From the NCBI GenBank assembly GCA_022843025.1, contig JALHOL010000008.1:62001-126000 (forward strand): a stretch of 64,000 nt of DNA. The letters are read 5' to 3'. The DNA is from Paracoccaceae bacterium (GTDB lineage Bacteria > Pseudomonadota > Alphaproteobacteria > Rhodobacterales > Rhodobacteraceae). A program made the translations under genes and the position numbers. Under the pieces are notes generated by a model, which did not search any database, was not told the origin of the DNA, and saw nothing but the letters and a program-made list of their open reading frames with translations. Shown here one piece after another: positions 35,078 to 45,527 of this stretch. The first letter of the stretch is position 1; every line of letters begins with the position of its first letter.

Positions 35078-37216
35078 TTACGCCTCGGCCTCTTCCTTCG
35101 TTTCAGTGATTTCCAGACCGGTTTCCTGATCGACCATCTTCATGCCAAGGCGGACCTTGCCGCGGTCGTCGAAGCCAAGGAGTTTCACCTTCACTTCCTG
35201 ACCTTCCTTCAGATGCTCGTTCGGGTGGTTCAGGCGCTTGTTCGCGATTTGCGACACGTGGACCAGACCATCGCGCTTGCCGAAGAAGTTCACGAAGGCG
35301 CCGAAATCCACCAGCTTGACGACCTTGCCGGTGTAGATCTTGCCTTCTTCGGGTTCGGCCACGATCGACCAGATCATGTCATAGGCGCGCTTGATCGCAT
35401 CGGCCGAGGACGAGGCGATCTTGATGATGCCGTCATCGTTGATGTCGACCTTGGCGCCTGACAGTTCCACGATCTCGCGGATGACCTTGCCGCCCGAACC
35501 GATGACCTCACGGATTTTGTCCGTGGGGATCTGCAGGGTTTCGATCTTGGGCGCGTATTCGCTGAAGCCTTGCGGGGCAGACAGCGCCTTGTTCATTTCG
35601 CCCAGGATGTGCAGGCGGCCGTCTTTGGCCTGTGCCAGTGCCTGTTCCATGATTTCCGGGGTGATCCCGGCAACCTTGATGTCCATCTGCAGCGAGGTGA
35701 TGCCGTTCTCGGTACCCGCAACCTTGAAGTCCATATCGCCGAGGTGATCCTCGTCGCCGAGGATGTCGGTCAGCACGGCCCAGCGGCCATCATCTTCCAG
35801 GATCAGGCCCATGGCCACACCGGCGACCGGCGCTTTCAGCGGAACGCCTGCATCCATCATCGACAGCGAACCGCCGCAGACCGACGCCATCGAGGAGGAA
35901 CCGTTGGATTCCGTGATCTCGGACACCACACGCACGGTGTACGGGAAATCGGTCGGTGCGGGCAGGACAGCCTGCAGCGCGCGCCATGCCAGTTTCCCGT
36001 GGCCGATTTCGCGGCGGCCGGGCGAACCCACGCGGCCAACTTCGCCCACCGAATAGGGGGGGAAGTTGTAATGCAGCAGGAAGTTCGAACGGCTGTTGCC
36101 ATGCAGGGCGTCGATGATCTGCTCATCTTCGCCGGTGCCCAGCGTGGTGACGACCAGCGCCTGCGTTTCACCGCGGGTGAACAGCGCCGAACCGTGGGTG
36201 CGCGGCAGGACGCCGGTTTCCGACACGATGGAACGGACGGTCTTGTTGTCGCGGCCGTCGATGCGGGCACCACCATTGATGATGTCGCCGCGCAGGATGG
36301 ACGATTCCAGCTTCTTGATCGCCGAGCCGAGGTTGATGTCGGCCAGGTCTTCTTCGCCCAGCGCGCCCTTGATCGTGGTCACGGCGGCAGAGATCGCATT
36401 GGTGCGGTCCTGCTTGTCCTTGATCGCAAAGGCAGCGCGCATCTGGGTTTCACCAGCAGATTTGACGCGGGCATAGAGGGCCGAGTAATCGGGCGCTTCG
36501 AAATTGAAGGGCTCTTTCGCGGCATCTTCGGCCAGATCGATGATCAGGTCGATGACCGGCTGCATCCCGGCATGGCCGAACTTCACCGCGCCAAGCATTT
36601 CGGCCTCGGTCAGTTCATAGGCCTCGGATTCCACCATCATAACGGCGTCTTTGGTGCCGGCGATGACCAGATCAAGGCGCTGGTCGGGGTTGTTGCGCAG
36701 GTTCTGCAGATCGTCGACCGACGGGTTCAGAACATATTCGCCGTTCGAGAAGCCGACGCGGGCAGCGCCGATCGGGCCCATGAAGGGCACGCCGGAAATC
36801 GTCAGCGCGGCCGAGGCGGCGATAATGGCGACGACATCGGGTTCGTTGTGCAGATCATGCGACAGCACGGTGCACATCACGAGGACTTCGTTCTTGAAGC
36901 CGTCAACGAACAGCGGACGGCAGGGACGGTCGATCAGGCGCGAGGTCAGCGTTTCCTTTTCCGAAGGACGGGCTTCGCGCTTGAAGAAGCCGCCCGGAAT
37001 CTTGCCGGCGGCGTAGTATTTTTCCTGATAGTGCACGGTCAGGGGGAAAAAGTCCTGTCCCGGCTTTGCCTGCTTGGCAAAGGTCACGTTGGCCATGACC
37101 GAGGTTTCGCCAAGGGTGGCGATCACGGTGCCGTCGGCCTGACGGGCAACCTTTCCGGTTTCCAGGGTAAGCGTTTCACCGCCCCACTGGATGGATTTCT
37201 TGATAACGTTGAACAT
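35078..37216 (-). CDS. pnp: Polyribonucleotide nucleotidyltransferase (PNPase)
   Basis: A 712-residue 3'-5' phosphorolytic exoribonuclease that degrades mRNA and trims RNA. Two RNase PH-like cores (residues about 1-230 and 310-540), then a KH domain ([25 protein letters not shown]) and an S1 domain ([20 protein letters not shown]...[12 protein letters not shown]). Full family length. It sits downstream of rpsO on the same strand, the standard arrangement. A long open frame on the opposite strand here is a GC-driven shadow. Confidence 0.98.
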   Translation of the reverse strand: MFNVIKKSIQWGGETLTLETGKVARQADGTVIATLGETSVMANVTFAKQAKPGQDFFPLTVHYQEKYYAAGKIPGGFFKREARPSEKETLTSRLIDRPCRPLFVDGFKNEVLVMCTVLSHDLHNEPDVVAIIAASAALTISGVPFMGPIGAARVGFSNGEYVLNPSVDDLQNLRNNPDQRLDLVIAGTKDAVMMVESEAYELTEAEMLGAVKFGHAGMQPVIDLIIDLAEDAAKEPFNFEAPDYSALYARVKSAGETQMRAAFAIKDKQDRTNAISAAVTTIKGALGEEDLADINLGSAIKKLESSILRGDIINGGARIDGRDNKTVRSIVSETGVLPRTHGSALFTRGETQALVVTTLGTGEDEQIIDALHGNSRSNFLLHYNFPPYSVGEVGRVGSPGRREIGHGKLAWRALQAVLPAPTDFPYTVRVVSEITESNGSSSMASVCGGSLSMMDAGVPLKAPVAGVAMGLILEDDGRWAVLTDILGDEDHLGDMDFKVAGTENGITSLQMDIKVAGITPEIMEQALAQAKDGRLHILGEMNKALSAPQGFSEYAPKIETLQIPTDKIREVIGSGGKVIREIVELSGAKVDINDDGIIKIASSSADAIKRAYDMIWSIVAEPEEGKIYTGKVVKLVDFGAFVNFFGKRDGLVHVSQIANKRLNHPNEHLKEGQEVKVKLLGFDDRGKVRLGMKMVDQETGLEITETKEEAEA

Positions 37217-37471
37217 CAGCGGATCCTATCTGGAGGATATCGGCCCCTGCCGACCCTCCGTTTTCATGGCGGCCCCATTGCCGCCGCCCCCTATCCTTCG
37301 CATGTGGCCGGGGGCATGGCCTCACGTCGCAGATGGGGGGCGCATACAGGAAAACAGGGGGTTTGGAAAGCTCCGAGTGGGGCGTGGGCGCAAGCGGAAT
37401 TTGACGCCAACCCGGCGGCGATCCCTGCGTCAAACATCGCCAAGGTCGGACCGGTGTCGCCAGAAATGCAA

Positions 37472-37502
37472 AACGCCCACGACCTTGCGGGTCGCGGGCG
37501 TT
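37472..37502 (-). terminator. Terminator or attenuator between rpsO and pnp
   Basis: A 13-position stem (AACGCCC and CGACC blocks with one mismatch) closed by a short loop and followed on the minus strand by TTTTGC. It stands about 25 nt past the rpsO stop. In E. coli a similar hairpin partly ends rpsO transcripts and lets pnp be read through. The rest of the 308-nt gap has no gene. Confidence 0.7.
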
Positions 37503-37524
37503 CGGGCAACCCTTGCGGGAAGGA

Positions 37525-37794
37525 TTAGCGGCGCAGACCCAGACGGCCGATCAGCGACGTGTAACGGGCTTCGTCTTTGGTCTTGAGGTAGTCCAGCAGT
37601 TTGCGGCGCTGGGCGACCAGCATCAGAAGGCCACGGCGAGAGTGGTTGTCCTTCTTGTGGGTCTTGAAGTGTTCGGTCAGCGTCGCGATGCGCGACGACA
37701 GGATCGCAACCTGAACCTCGGGCGAACCGGTGTCGCCTTCCTTGGTTGCGTAGTCTTTGATAACGCGGGCTTTTTCTTCGACAGTGATCGACAT
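37525..37794 (-). CDS. rpsO: 30S ribosomal protein S15
   Basis: An 89-residue S15, which binds 16S rRNA with the typical sequence [34 protein letters not shown] and a C-terminal LIGRLGLRR. The start has aggaga upstream. The adjacent pnp gene on the same strand is the usual partner. A 279-nt gap upstream presumably carries the promoter (a TTGACG-like box occurs near 37922 on the minus strand). Confidence 0.98.
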   Translation of the reverse strand: MSITVEEKARVIKDYATKEGDTGSPEVQVAILSSRIATLTEHFKTHKKDNHSRRGLLMLVAQRRKLLDYLKTKDEARYTSLIGRLGLRR

Positions 37795-38073
37795 CGGATG
37801 TCTCCTGTTCAGAGGGTGAAGGCGCAAGCCGGGATGTCGTCCAGCAAGGCCGATAGAACCGCAGCGAGTCGGTAGACCCGCGCGGATGGCGGCGTATAGG
37901 AGAAAATGTCCGAAAAGAAAAGCGTCAAACGGCAGTGGGTTAACCACGCCTGCGGAATCCGGGGTGGATTGGCGCGGCGCTGCTGGAAAGAAAGGGGTGA
38001 TTCTGGCATGGTAACACCGTTGGATACGGGCTGGGGGGCCTGTTTCGCGTGGTCGGTGTAAGGGGTGCCATCC

Positions 38074-39069
38074 ATGTTCGGATTGCTGGGTCTTGTCGGG
38101 CTGGTCGTCGCCGGGATGGTGGCCGATGCCACCGTGAATCCGGGGACCGAGGACGACGATCCCGAAGCTGATCCCGCCGAAGCCAAAGGCGACGAACCGG
38201 CGGATGAGGCCGCGACCGCCGATCTGCTGGCCCTGACCTATGCCGACAGCAACGCTGACGGGATGCCCATCAGTGACGACATTCCCGACACCCCGGATGA
38301 CGACAGGGTGATCCATGGCACATCCGGCAGCGACATCCTGAACGGGGCGGGCGGCAATGATCTGCTGACGGGTGGCGCAGGGCGGGACGCTCTCAGCGGC
38401 GGTGGCGGCGATGACCGGCTGCTGGGCGGGGCGGGCGATGATGATATTGACGGCGGCAGCGGCGATGACCGCCTTCTGGGCCGCCTTGGCGCAGACCGGC
38501 TGACCGGCGGGGCGGGGGATGATCTGCTGCGCGGGGGCAGCGGGGTGGATTATCTGGCAGGGGGCGAGGGTGATGATCTTCTTGCCGGCGGGGCCGGGGC
38601 CGACAGCGTGCTGGGAGGTGACGGTGATGATGTGCTGCGGGGTGGCCTCGGGGATGACTGGCTTTCCGGTGGCGCGGGTGCGGATGCGCTGACAGGTGGC
38701 AAGGGGGCGGATACGCTGGATGGGGGCGAGGGCGATGACACGCTGGATGGCGGGGCAGGGGCGGATTACCTGAACGCTGGGGCCGGAAATGATGTGCTGC
38801 GTTTGTCGAGCGAAACTTATGCCACCGGCGATGGTGGGGCAGATAGGTTCGAGATGATGGCGCCGGGCAGTTCCCTGATCGCCGATTTCAATCCGGAGGA
38901 GGACAGTCTGGTTGTTGTCTATGAACCGCCCGCCGATGGCGGGATGCCAGACATCACGGTGCAGACGGATGGCAAAGATGCCCTGATCCTGCTGGATGGC
39001 GAGGTGCTGGCCCGCATCATCAACGGGGCGGGGCTGACGCCCGCGGATATTCAGCTGCGCGCGGCCTGA
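38074..39069 (+). CDS. RTX calcium-binding repeat protein with N-terminal hydrophobic anchor
   Basis: A 331-residue acidic protein. Residues 1-20 form a hydrophobic segment ([17 protein letters not shown]). An acidic linker follows, then about 18 tandem nonapeptides of the GGxGxDxLx type (about 81-242) that form calcium-binding beta-rolls. The C-terminal 80 residues include an [15 protein letters not shown] segment, common at the end of RTX secretion targets. No enzymatic domain is seen and no type I exporter gene is nearby. Start chosen from aagggg 8 nt upstream of the ATG. The 3' end overlaps the convergent hydrolase by 19 nt. Confidence 0.85.
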   Translation: MFGLLGLVGLVVAGMVADATVNPGTEDDDPEADPAEAKGDEPADEAATADLLALTYADSNADGMPISDDIPDTPDDDRVIHGTSGSDILNGAGGNDLLTGGAGRDALSGGGGDDRLLGGAGDDDIDGGSGDDRLLGRLGADRLTGGAGDDLLRGGSGVDYLAGGEGDDLLAGGAGADSVLGGDGDDVLRGGLGDDWLSGGAGADALTGGKGADTLDGGEGDDTLDGGAGADYLNAGAGNDVLRLSSETYATGDGGADRFEMMAPGSSLIADFNPEEDSLVVVYEPPADGGMPDITVQTDGKDALILLDGEVLARIINGAGLTPADIQLRAA

Positions 39070-39959
39070 TCCCCGGTAAAGAAAGGCAGAAAGGCCGCCA
39101 GCACGGCCTGCGGGTTTTCCTCCATCACGAAATGGCCGGACTCGCAGGCGTCATCCGTCACCGTATCGGCCCAGCGCCGCCAGATGCCCGCCGGATCGCC
39201 GGTGCGGGCGGGAAAGCCGTGGCGCCCCCACAGGAAATGCAGCGGTACCGTGATGCGGCGGCCTGCGGCGCGGTCGGCCACGTCATGCGCGCGGTCGGTG
39301 GTGGCCCCGGCGCGGTAGTCGGCACACATGGCGTGAATGCGGGCAGGGTCTGATGCCTGTTCCCGGTAGGATTGCAGCGCAAAGGCCGGAAAGACCGACA
39401 GCGATTTCTCTCGCGTCCAGCCTTGCAGTGTATGGTCAACCCAGGCCACGGGATCAGAGGCGATCATCCGTTCCGGCACCGGGGCAGGCTGGGCGAGAAA
39501 CGTCCAATGCCAGGCGGACATGCCAAGGTCATATCCCCAGTTGTCCCAGTATTCGGCGGTGGGGGCGATTTCGATGATGCCAAGGCGACGAACCCGCGCA
39601 GGGTGATCCAGCGCCAACCGATACGCCACCCGCGCGCCGCGATCATGGCCAAGGATATGGGCCGATGGCAGGCCAAGCTGATCCATCAGCGCCACGATAT
39701 CGGTGGCCATCTGGCGTTTCGAATAGGCGTCATGGGTGGCATCATCGGGCGGCGCATCGCTTTGGCCATAGCCGCGCAGATCGGGGATGATCACATGAAA
39801 CCGGTCGGTAAAGGCAGGCGCGATCTTCGCCCAGCACAGGCCGTTTTCCGGAAAGCCGTGGAGCAGGATCAGCGGTGCGCCCTTGCCTGCTTGTTGCACC
39901 GAAAGCGTGATGCCGGGTAGGGCGATGCGGTCACGGGTGAAACCGGGGATCGTGGTCAT
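39051..39959 (-). CDS. Alpha/beta hydrolase (haloacetate dehalogenase-like)
   Basis: A 302-residue alpha/beta hydrolase. [10 protein letters not shown] (oxyanion region), [12 protein letters not shown], nucleophile Asp in [12 protein letters not shown], and a C-terminal [10 protein letters not shown] with the catalytic His. The Asp nucleophile and the DLRGYG motif match haloacetate dehalogenases and epoxide hydrolases; the actual substrate is unknown. The ATG at 39959 overlaps the stop of the DUF1643 gene (ATGA); a TTG at 39965 is less likely. Confidence 0.85.
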   Translation of the reverse strand: MTTIPGFTRDRIALPGITLSVQQAGKGAPLILLHGFPENGLCWAKIAPAFTDRFHVIIPDLRGYGQSDAPPDDATHDAYSKRQMATDIVALMDQLGLPSAHILGHDRGARVAYRLALDHPARVRRLGIIEIAPTAEYWDNWGYDLGMSAWHWTFLAQPAPVPERMIASDPVAWVDHTLQGWTREKSLSVFPAFALQSYREQASDPARIHAMCADYRAGATTDRAHDVADRAAGRRITVPLHFLWGRHGFPARTGDPAGIWRRWADTVTDDACESGHFVMEENPQAVLAAFLPFFTGDQAARS

Positions 39960-40465
39960 GGCCAAAGCTCTGGCTGGCGGTCATAGCCGATATAGAGCGG
40001 GTGCTTGGGGTGCCCCCCCTGCGACATGCCAAGCGTGTACAGCGGTCGGCCCGTGGCGCGCAGCAGACGTTCCACCTGCGCCCCCCGCCCCAGATGCGCG
40101 CCATGGGTGCCCCAAGCGCAGATGATGCGGTCGGCCCAGTCCTGCGCGCTGACGGCAATCGCGGCGTCATTGCCGGGGCCGATGGGATCGGCCATCGCAC
40201 GCATCACGCGGGGATCGGTGGCGCGAAAGGCAAAGATGTTGGTCACCCGGAACGCCCCGAACCCCAGCGCCCGCGCACGGCGTTCGCAACGCTCTACCGT
40301 GGGGTCATTTTGCACTTCGGTCGCCGTGGATGGGTTCAGCATCACGAACAGCGCCTTTTCCCCGGACGGGTTCCAGACGCGCGTCAGCAGATAGCGATAC
40401 GCCTCACACGGGGAATAGACCGCCGTGCTGGCGGCATCGCCTTTCTGATGGGTGCGGGTGATCAT
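39956..40465 (-). CDS. DUF1643 protein
   Basis: A 169-residue protein of the DUF1643 family, recognised by YRYLLTRVWNP, FVMLNPSTATEVQNDPTVERCERRARALGFG, TNIFAFRATDP and the C-terminal HPLYI. Function unknown; relatives are often near DNA-related genes. Translation may be coupled to the hydrolase by a 4-nt overlap. The ATG at 40465 has aaggcg upstream; longer frames have no support. Confidence 0.8.
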   Translation of the reverse strand: MITRTHQKGDAASTAVYSPCEAYRYLLTRVWNPSGEKALFVMLNPSTATEVQNDPTVERCERRARALGFGAFRVTNIFAFRATDPRVMRAMADPIGPGNDAAIAVSAQDWADRIICAWGTHGAHLGRGAQVERLLRATGRPLYTLGMSQGGHPKHPLYIGYDRQPELWP

Positions 40466-40526
40466 GCGGCATCGCCTTTGGCTGACCTTGGCAGGGTATT
40501 TGACCCAAGGTGAGATGGCAAAGGGA

Positions 40527-41429
40527 TCAGTTGAACACGCGAGTCGGGTGCAATTCGCCCGATTGATAGCGCCCGACCGCCAAAGCGCGCCCCTGATATG
40601 AGGCCCAAACCTCCGTCCCCCATTCGATGCCCGAGCCAATGACCATACCCGGATTGCCGTTGCGCAGGCGGGCGGCGCCTTCGGGCGTGGCGATCACCTG
40701 CGGCAGGTCTGTCAGGCCCAGTTCCAGCGGTTTGATCAGGCTGTCGATTTCATCCGTGCGGGCAAGACGGTCGATCTCTTCCAGACTGACGCCGTCGCTG
40801 GCAGCAAAGGGCCCCGACCATTCGCGCCGCAGCCATTGCACATGGCCAAGGCAGCCCAGGGCGCGGCCAAGGTCGCGGGCGATGGACCGGACATAGCCGC
40901 CCTTGCCGCAGACCATTTCCAGAAGCGCATGATCGGCATCGGGGCGGTCGGTCAACGTCAGGCTGTCCACCCAGAGCGGGCGGGCGGCAAGGTCCATCTG
41001 TTCGCCTTCGCGGGCAAGGTCATAGGCGCGTTCGCCATCGACCTTGACGGCAGAAAACTGTGGCGGCACCTGCTGGATATCGCCGCGAAAGGCGATCAGG
41101 GCCGCCTCGATCTCGGCATCTGTCGGGCGGGTGGTGGCAGTGTCGATGACCGTGCCTTCGGCATCATCGGTCGTGGTCGCCGCCCCGAAACGCACCATGA
41201 AACGATAGCATTTCAGCGCATCGGTGATGTAGGGAACGGTTTTCGTGGCTTCGCCCAAGGCCACGGCCAAAACCCCGGTCGCGGCGGGGTCCAGCGTGCC
41301 GGCATGGCCGGCCTTTTGCGCCTGAAACGCCCACTTCACCTTGTTCACCACTGAGGTCGAGGTGATGCCCGCCGGTTTGTCGACAATCAGCCAGCCCGAA
41401 ACCGCCCTGCCCTTTTTCGTGCGCGCCAT
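40527..41429 (-). CDS. truB: tRNA pseudouridine(55) synthase TruB
   Basis: A 300-residue TruB. Catalytic Asp47 in [14 protein letters not shown], plus [26 protein letters not shown], and [14 protein letters not shown]. It makes pseudouridine 55 in the T-loop of tRNA. The C-terminal PUA-like extension is present. ATG 41429 (MARTKKG) is preceded by agggg at normal spacing; the in-frame ATG 41435 lies too close to it. Confidence 0.97.
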   Translation of the reverse strand: MARTKKGRAVSGWLIVDKPAGITSTSVVNKVKWAFQAQKAGHAGTLDPAATGVLAVALGEATKTVPYITDALKCYRFMVRFGAATTTDDAEGTVIDTATTRPTDAEIEAALIAFRGDIQQVPPQFSAVKVDGERAYDLAREGEQMDLAARPLWVDSLTLTDRPDADHALLEMVCGKGGYVRSIARDLGRALGCLGHVQWLRREWSGPFAASDGVSLEEIDRLARTDEIDSLIKPLELGLTDLPQVIATPEGAARLRNGNPGMVIGSGIEWGTEVWASYQGRALAVGRYQSGELHPTRVFN

Positions 41430-41546
41430 GCCCATCCCCTGTGTGAAGCAGCGCGTGCTAGCGAAGGCAGGGTCGGGCGTCAACCGCCGAGAAAAGGTCG
41501 CGTTTACTCTTTCCCCCAGCGGGCTTGGCCTGCTATGCCTGCGCAC

Positions 41547-42212
41547 ATGACATGGACGTTGCCGAATATCCTGACGGTGATCCGCCTTTTGGCCGCACCT
41601 GGCGTGGCCATCCTGTTCCTGTATTTCCACCGGCCTTGGGCGGATTGGTTCGCTTTGGCGCTGTTTGTCAGCGCGGCGATCACCGATTGGTTTGATGGCT
41701 ATCTGGCGCGGGCGTGGAAGCAGGAATCCAAGTTCGGCGCGATGCTGGACCCAATCGCCGACAAGGCGATGGTGGTGATCGCGCTGGTCATCATCACCGG
41801 CTATTCGGGCATGAACCCCTGGCTGATCCTGCCCGTGACCGCGATCCTGTTCCGTGAGGTGTTCGTATCCGGCCTGCGCGAATTTCTGGGGGCCAAGGCG
41901 GGCCTTTTGAAGGTAACAAAACTGGCCAAGTGGAAGACCACGGCGCAGATGGTGGCGATTGCGGTGCTGTTTCTGGGCACCGGGCTGGAACATGTCGAAG
42001 GGATCGCCCGGCAAGGCATGACGACGGATCAATATGCCGAGTTGGTGACGCAAGGCCTGGCCGATCCGATCCGGTCCTGCGGGACGCGAGGCTGTTCATC
42101 CTATGCCACGCTGGTGGGGCTGGTTTTGATCTGGGTCGCGGCGATCCTGACGATGATCACCGGCTGGGATTACTTCCGCAAATCGCTGCCCTTCCTGAAG
42201 GATGGCAAATGA
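41547..42212 (+). CDS. pgsA: CDP-diacylglycerol-glycerol-3-phosphate 3-phosphatidyltransferase
   Basis: A 221-residue membrane protein of the CDP-alcohol phosphotransferase family, making phosphatidylglycerol phosphate. The signature [13 protein letters not shown]...[11 protein letters not shown] carries all the required Asp residues. About five transmembrane helices. [13 protein letters not shown] is the usual N-terminus; ATG 41535 is a possible alternative start. The stop overlaps moaD (ATGA). Confidence 0.92.
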   Translation: MTWTLPNILTVIRLLAAPGVAILFLYFHRPWADWFALALFVSAAITDWFDGYLARAWKQESKFGAMLDPIADKAMVVIALVIITGYSGMNPWLILPVTAILFREVFVSGLREFLGAKAGLLKVTKLAKWKTTAQMVAIAVLFLGTGLEHVEGIARQGMTTDQYAELVTQGLADPIRSCGTRGCSSYATLVGLVLIWVAAILTMITGWDYFRKSLPFLKDGK

Positions 42213-42457
42213 TCGACGTGCTGTATTTCGCCTGGGTGCGCGAACGCATCGGCCTGCCGCGCGAACGGATCGACACGCAGGCCGCGACGGTGGCCGATCT
42301 TGTGGCCGAACTGCGGGCGCGCGAAGACCGGTATGATGCGGCATTCGCCGATCTGGCCAGCCTGCGCGTGGCGCTGGACCAGCAGCTTGCGTCTTTCGAT
42401 GCGCCACTGGCCGGGGTGCGTGAAGTGGCGTTTTTCCCGCCGATGACGGGGGGATGA
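42209..42457 (+). CDS. moaD: Molybdopterin synthase sulfur carrier subunit MoaD
   Basis: An 82-residue beta-grasp protein ending in Gly-Gly, the site of thiocarboxylation used to supply sulfur for molybdopterin. The start overlaps the pgsA stop and its own stop overlaps moaE, so three genes are translationally coupled. [15 protein letters not shown] and REVAFFPPMTGG are characteristic. Confidence 0.93.
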   Translation: MIDVLYFAWVRERIGLPRERIDTQAATVADLVAELRAREDRYDAAFADLASLRVALDQQLASFDAPLAGVREVAFFPPMTGG

Positions 42458-42897
42458 AGATGCGGATCGCCGTACAAGACGCGGCATTCGATCTGGGCGA
42501 TGAGGCGCGGGCCTTTGCGGCGGGTGCCGAGGGCGCGGGCGCGGTGGTCACCTTTACCGGCGTGGTGCGCGGCGATGGCGGCATGGCCGCGATGGAGATC
42601 GAGCATTATCCCGGCATGACGGAAAAGGCGATTTCCTCGATTGTGGATGAGGCCGCGGCGCGCTGGGCGCTGGTGGATGCGCTGGTGATCCATCGGTATG
42701 GGCGGCTGGTGGTGGGGGAACCGATCATGATGGTTGCCACCGCCGCACCGCACCGGGCAGATGCCTTTGCGGCGGCTGAGTTCCTGATGGACTACCTGAA
42801 ATCCCGCGCGCCGTTCTGGAAAAAGGAAATCGGCGCGGATGGTGCGGCTTGGGTCGCGGCCAAGGACGCGGATGAGGCGGCGCTTACCCGCTGGTGA
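42454..42897 (+). CDS. moaE: Molybdopterin synthase catalytic subunit MoaE
   Basis: A 147-residue MoaE that converts precursor Z (cPMP) to molybdopterin with MoaD. Conserved VVTFTGVVR, LVIHRYGRLVVGEPIMMVA and APFWKKE with the catalytic lysine. ATG 42454 or 42460. Its last 14 nt overlap the convergent P1 peptidase gene. Confidence 0.94.
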   Translation: MKMRIAVQDAAFDLGDEARAFAAGAEGAGAVVTFTGVVRGDGGMAAMEIEHYPGMTEKAISSIVDEAAARWALVDALVIHRYGRLVVGEPIMMVATAAPHRADAFAAAEFLMDYLKSRAPFWKKEIGADGAAWVAAKDADEAALTRW

Positions 42898-43879
42898 ACC
42901 GCGCCTGCCAAGCGGGCAGCACATCGCCGGGCATGGGTTGCGCCAGGTAAACCGCGCGGGCGATGGCACGGGCAAGGCAGCTTGCCCCCGCATGGCCCAG
43001 CCTGAAGGCATCACCAATCGGGTCTGACAGGGGGCGGTCCCCCGTGGCGGCGGCAAAGACCAGATCGCCATCCAGCAGGGTATGTGACGGCACCAGCGCA
43101 CGCGCCATGCCATCCTGCGCCGCTGTGGCAAGGCGTTGGCATTCCGCCTGTGTCAGGGCGGCATCGGTTGCGATGATGGCGATGGTGGTCGCCTCACCCC
43201 GTCCTTTCGTCGGCGGGGGTTCATCGCCTGGGTCATGGGCCGTGGCGGGGCCAAAGCCGCCGAATTCCGCCCCCATCTCCCATGGGGCGGCCCAGAAATG
43301 CGGGCCGTTGCCCACCGTGGCCGACCCCAGTGCATTTACAGCCACTAAGGCGCCGATGCGATGGCCGCTGTCCAGCACGGCCGAGGCAGAGCCAAGCCCG
43401 CCCTTCCACCGCCCGGTCAACGCGCCATAGCCTGCACCGACGCTGCCAAGGGCAGGGTGGTCGTCAGCGGCGTTCAGCGCAGCAAGGCCAAGCGCGTGAT
43501 AGGGATTGCGGTCCCATGACTTGTCACCGCCATTCAACAGATCGAACAGGATCGTGCCCGGCACGATGGGCACCCGCTGATCGCCGACAGCAAAGCCCCG
43601 CCCCATCGCGCGCAGGCCATCTGCCACGCCAGAGCAGGCATCAAGGCCAAAGGCCGACCCGCCAGCAAGCACCAGCGCATCCACCTGCTGCACCAGCCTG
43701 TCGGGGGAAAGCAGGTCCGTCTCACGCGTGCCGGGGGCACCACCCATGATGTTCACGGCAGCGGTAAAGGGGCGCTGGGCCGTCAGCACCGTGACACCCG
43801 ATCTCAGGCGCGGATCATGGGCATGGCCGACCGACAGGCCCGGCACATCGGTGATCAGGTTTCTTGGTCCCGGTTTCAT
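42884..43879 (-). CDS. P1 family (S58) aminopeptidase/amidohydrolase
   Basis: A 331-residue member of the DmpA/P1 peptidase family of self-processing N-terminal nucleophile enzymes. LITDVPGLSVGHAHD at the start, LAGGSAFGLDACSGV in the middle and AVNALGSATV, where the chain would cleave before the nucleophilic Ser, fit the family; the exact cleavage site is my reading. Known members are D-Ala aminopeptidases, beta-peptidyl aminopeptidases or 6-aminohexanoate oligomer hydrolases, so the substrate is open. ATG 43879 chosen as the family N-terminus. Confidence 0.85.
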   Translation of the reverse strand: MKPGPRNLITDVPGLSVGHAHDPRLRSGVTVLTAQRPFTAAVNIMGGAPGTRETDLLSPDRLVQQVDALVLAGGSAFGLDACSGVADGLRAMGRGFAVGDQRVPIVPGTILFDLLNGGDKSWDRNPYHALGLAALNAADDHPALGSVGAGYGALTGRWKGGLGSASAVLDSGHRIGALVAVNALGSATVGNGPHFWAAPWEMGAEFGGFGPATAHDPGDEPPPTKGRGEATTIAIIATDAALTQAECQRLATAAQDGMARALVPSHTLLDGDLVFAAATGDRPLSDPIGDAFRLGHAGASCLARAIARAVYLAQPMPGDVLPAWQARFTSG

Positions 43880-43960
43880 GCGTCCCCCGGCCCTGCCTTC
43901 ACAATGACCATGCCTGATGGGTGGCACGGCATCGCGTGGCAGGCAAGGCCGGGGCGTCGA

Positions 43961-44296
43961 TCAGAAGTCGAACATCTGGCCGAGGAAGGATTTGCGCTTC
44001 TTATGCTGGCCCGTGCGACGGTAGTATTCATCGTCATTGTCATCATCGCTGCGCCAAGATTGCGGGGAATGACCCGGTTGCTGGCCATAGGCGGGCGGCG
44101 GCGGCGGTGGTGCCGTGCGCTGCTGGGCCTGCGGCGCCGGGATGGGCGCGGCGGGGGCCGCTTCTGCGGCGCGGTCGATGATTTTGTCCAACTCGCCCCT
44201 GTCCAGCCAGACACCCCGGCATTTCGGGCAATAGTCGATTTCAACGCCGTTTCGGTCTGCCATCACAAGGGTTTCGTTATCGACGGGGCACTTCAT
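43961..44296 (-). CDS. TFIIB-type zinc-ribbon protein
   Basis: A 111-residue protein. CPVDN near the start and CPKCRGVWLDRGELDKI about 20 residues later form the single zf-TFIIB zinc knuckle. After that comes a Pro/Gln/Ala-rich linker (PAPQAQQ to PPPPPPAYGQQ) and a charged C-terminus. Function unknown, possibly nucleic-acid or protein binding. ATG 44296 has aggag upstream. The gap to the next gene (214 nt) has no other gene. Confidence 0.85.
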   Translation of the reverse strand: MKCPVDNETLVMADRNGVEIDYCPKCRGVWLDRGELDKIIDRAAEAAPAAPIPAPQAQQRTAPPPPPPAYGQQPGHSPQSWRSDDDNDDEYYRRTGQHKKRKSFLGQMFDF

Positions 44297-44510
44297 ACTC
44301 TGGCTCTCCTGTTGCGGACCCGACTGAAATGGGGAACCACGCCTGATCTGCAAGGCAGGTCGCCGCAGATTCGGGGCGGAGTCCGGGGCAGAAAGGCCGC
44401 AATCGGGGCAAACGCGCGTGAATCGGCGGCGCATGGGGCGGCAGGGCTTGACGGTTTACCATTCAAACGTGCTTCTAGGCCCCAGCTTTCCCCTGACCCG
44501 AGTCTCCAAC

Positions 44511-45419
44511 GTGCAATCCATTCTGATCCGCCTGACCGCCCTGCTGGCCCTTCTGGGGTTGGCCGCCTGCGCCGATGTGCCCAACAGCGCGGCAAACCCG
44601 CCGCCCGCCGCCGAGGTGCCGCCCCATTATCAGGCGGTGCAGGATGGTGAATACCTGATCCCGGCGGTGGAGCCGTTGCATCTGTTCGGCACCAACCCGC
44701 GGGCCGAGGTTGATTATGCCGGAACCGAAGAGCCGGGGACCATTGTCGTCGATACCTATGCGCGGGTGCTTTACTACGTGATGGAAGGCAACCGCGCGCT
44801 GCGCTACGGCATCGCCGTGGGGCGTGAGGGGATTTCCTTCCGCGGCACCGGCTATGTGGGGCGCAAGGCGGAATGGCCATCCTGGACGCCGACCGCCAAT
44901 ATGGTGCGGACACGCCCCGATCTTTATGCGCAATTTGCAGGCGGCCTGCCGGGCGGGCTGGACAACCCGCTGGGTGCGCGGGCGCTCTATCTCTATCGCG
45001 GGGGCCGGGACACGATGTTCCGCATCCATGGCACGATCGACAATGCCTCGATCGGGCGGGCGACGAGCGCAGGCTGTATCCGGCTGTTCAATCAGGATGC
45101 CATCGACCTGTTCAACCGCGCTGAATCCGGTGACCGTATCGTCGTGCGGACGCTGGAGCAGAGCCTCGCGGCCGAGGGCCCATACATGGATGATGCCTAT
45201 GGCCGCGCCGTGCCGGACACGCCTGAAAACCGCGAACGTTTTGACATCGACGTAGCGGCCATCGCCGCCGCCGAGGCGCGCAGCCAGCAGGAGCAGCTTG
45301 CCGCCGCCGAAGCCGCCGCAGAACAGGCCGCACGGGACGAACGCCGCCGTCTGCGCATCTGCCGCAACCGCGGTCTGGATGAGGCCGAATGCCCGACGCT
45401 GGAAGAACTGGCGGGCTGA
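44511..45419 (+). CDS. L,D-transpeptidase lipoprotein (YkuD domain)
   Basis: About 302 residues. The N-terminus LTALLALLGLAAC is a lipoprotein signal with a LAAC lipobox. A YkuD catalytic domain follows, with HGTIDNASIGRATSAGCIRL containing the active-site His and Cys. It crosslinks peptidoglycan or attaches proteins to it in the periplasm. The C-terminus is Ala/Glu-rich (a coiled-coil-like segment about 245-280). GTG 44511 was chosen to give a proper signal peptide; upstream frames would bury it. Confidence 0.88.
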   Translation: MQSILIRLTALLALLGLAACADVPNSAANPPPAAEVPPHYQAVQDGEYLIPAVEPLHLFGTNPRAEVDYAGTEEPGTIVVDTYARVLYYVMEGNRALRYGIAVGREGISFRGTGYVGRKAEWPSWTPTANMVRTRPDLYAQFAGGLPGGLDNPLGARALYLYRGGRDTMFRIHGTIDNASIGRATSAGCIRLFNQDAIDLFNRAESGDRIVVRTLEQSLAAEGPYMDDAYGRAVPDTPENRERFDIDVAAIAAAEARSQQEQLAAAEAAAEQAARDERRRLRICRNRGLDEAECPTLEELAG

Positions 45420-45446
45420 GGCCACGATTTTTCTGCGAGAAATCAG

Positions 45447-45474
45447 AAAGGGCGAGGGGAAACCCTCGCCCTTT
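45447..45474 (+). terminator. Terminator after the L,D-transpeptidase gene
   Basis: A 12-bp stem AAAGGGCGAGGG / CCCTCGCCCTTT with a gaaa tetraloop, followed by ttgtttg. It lies 28 nt past the stop codon and also separates this gene from the convergent cupin gene. Confidence 0.85.
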
Positions 45475-45527
45475 TGTTTGGAACCCCGATACCGGGCGGG
45501 ACTTTTCGCAGAAAGTTCGCAGACCCG

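Noticed and set aside
35570-37528. Long open frame (about 650 codons) on the plus strand opposite pnp
   Set aside because: It is a shadow of pnp caused by high GC at third positions. It has no RBS and Arg/His/Gly-rich composition without domain motifs, whereas pnp is certain.
38074-39069. CRISPR-like or minisatellite array in the repetitive stretch
   Set aside because: The periodicity is 27 nt in frame and encodes GGxGxDxLx calcium-binding repeats. There are no identical repeats with unique spacers.
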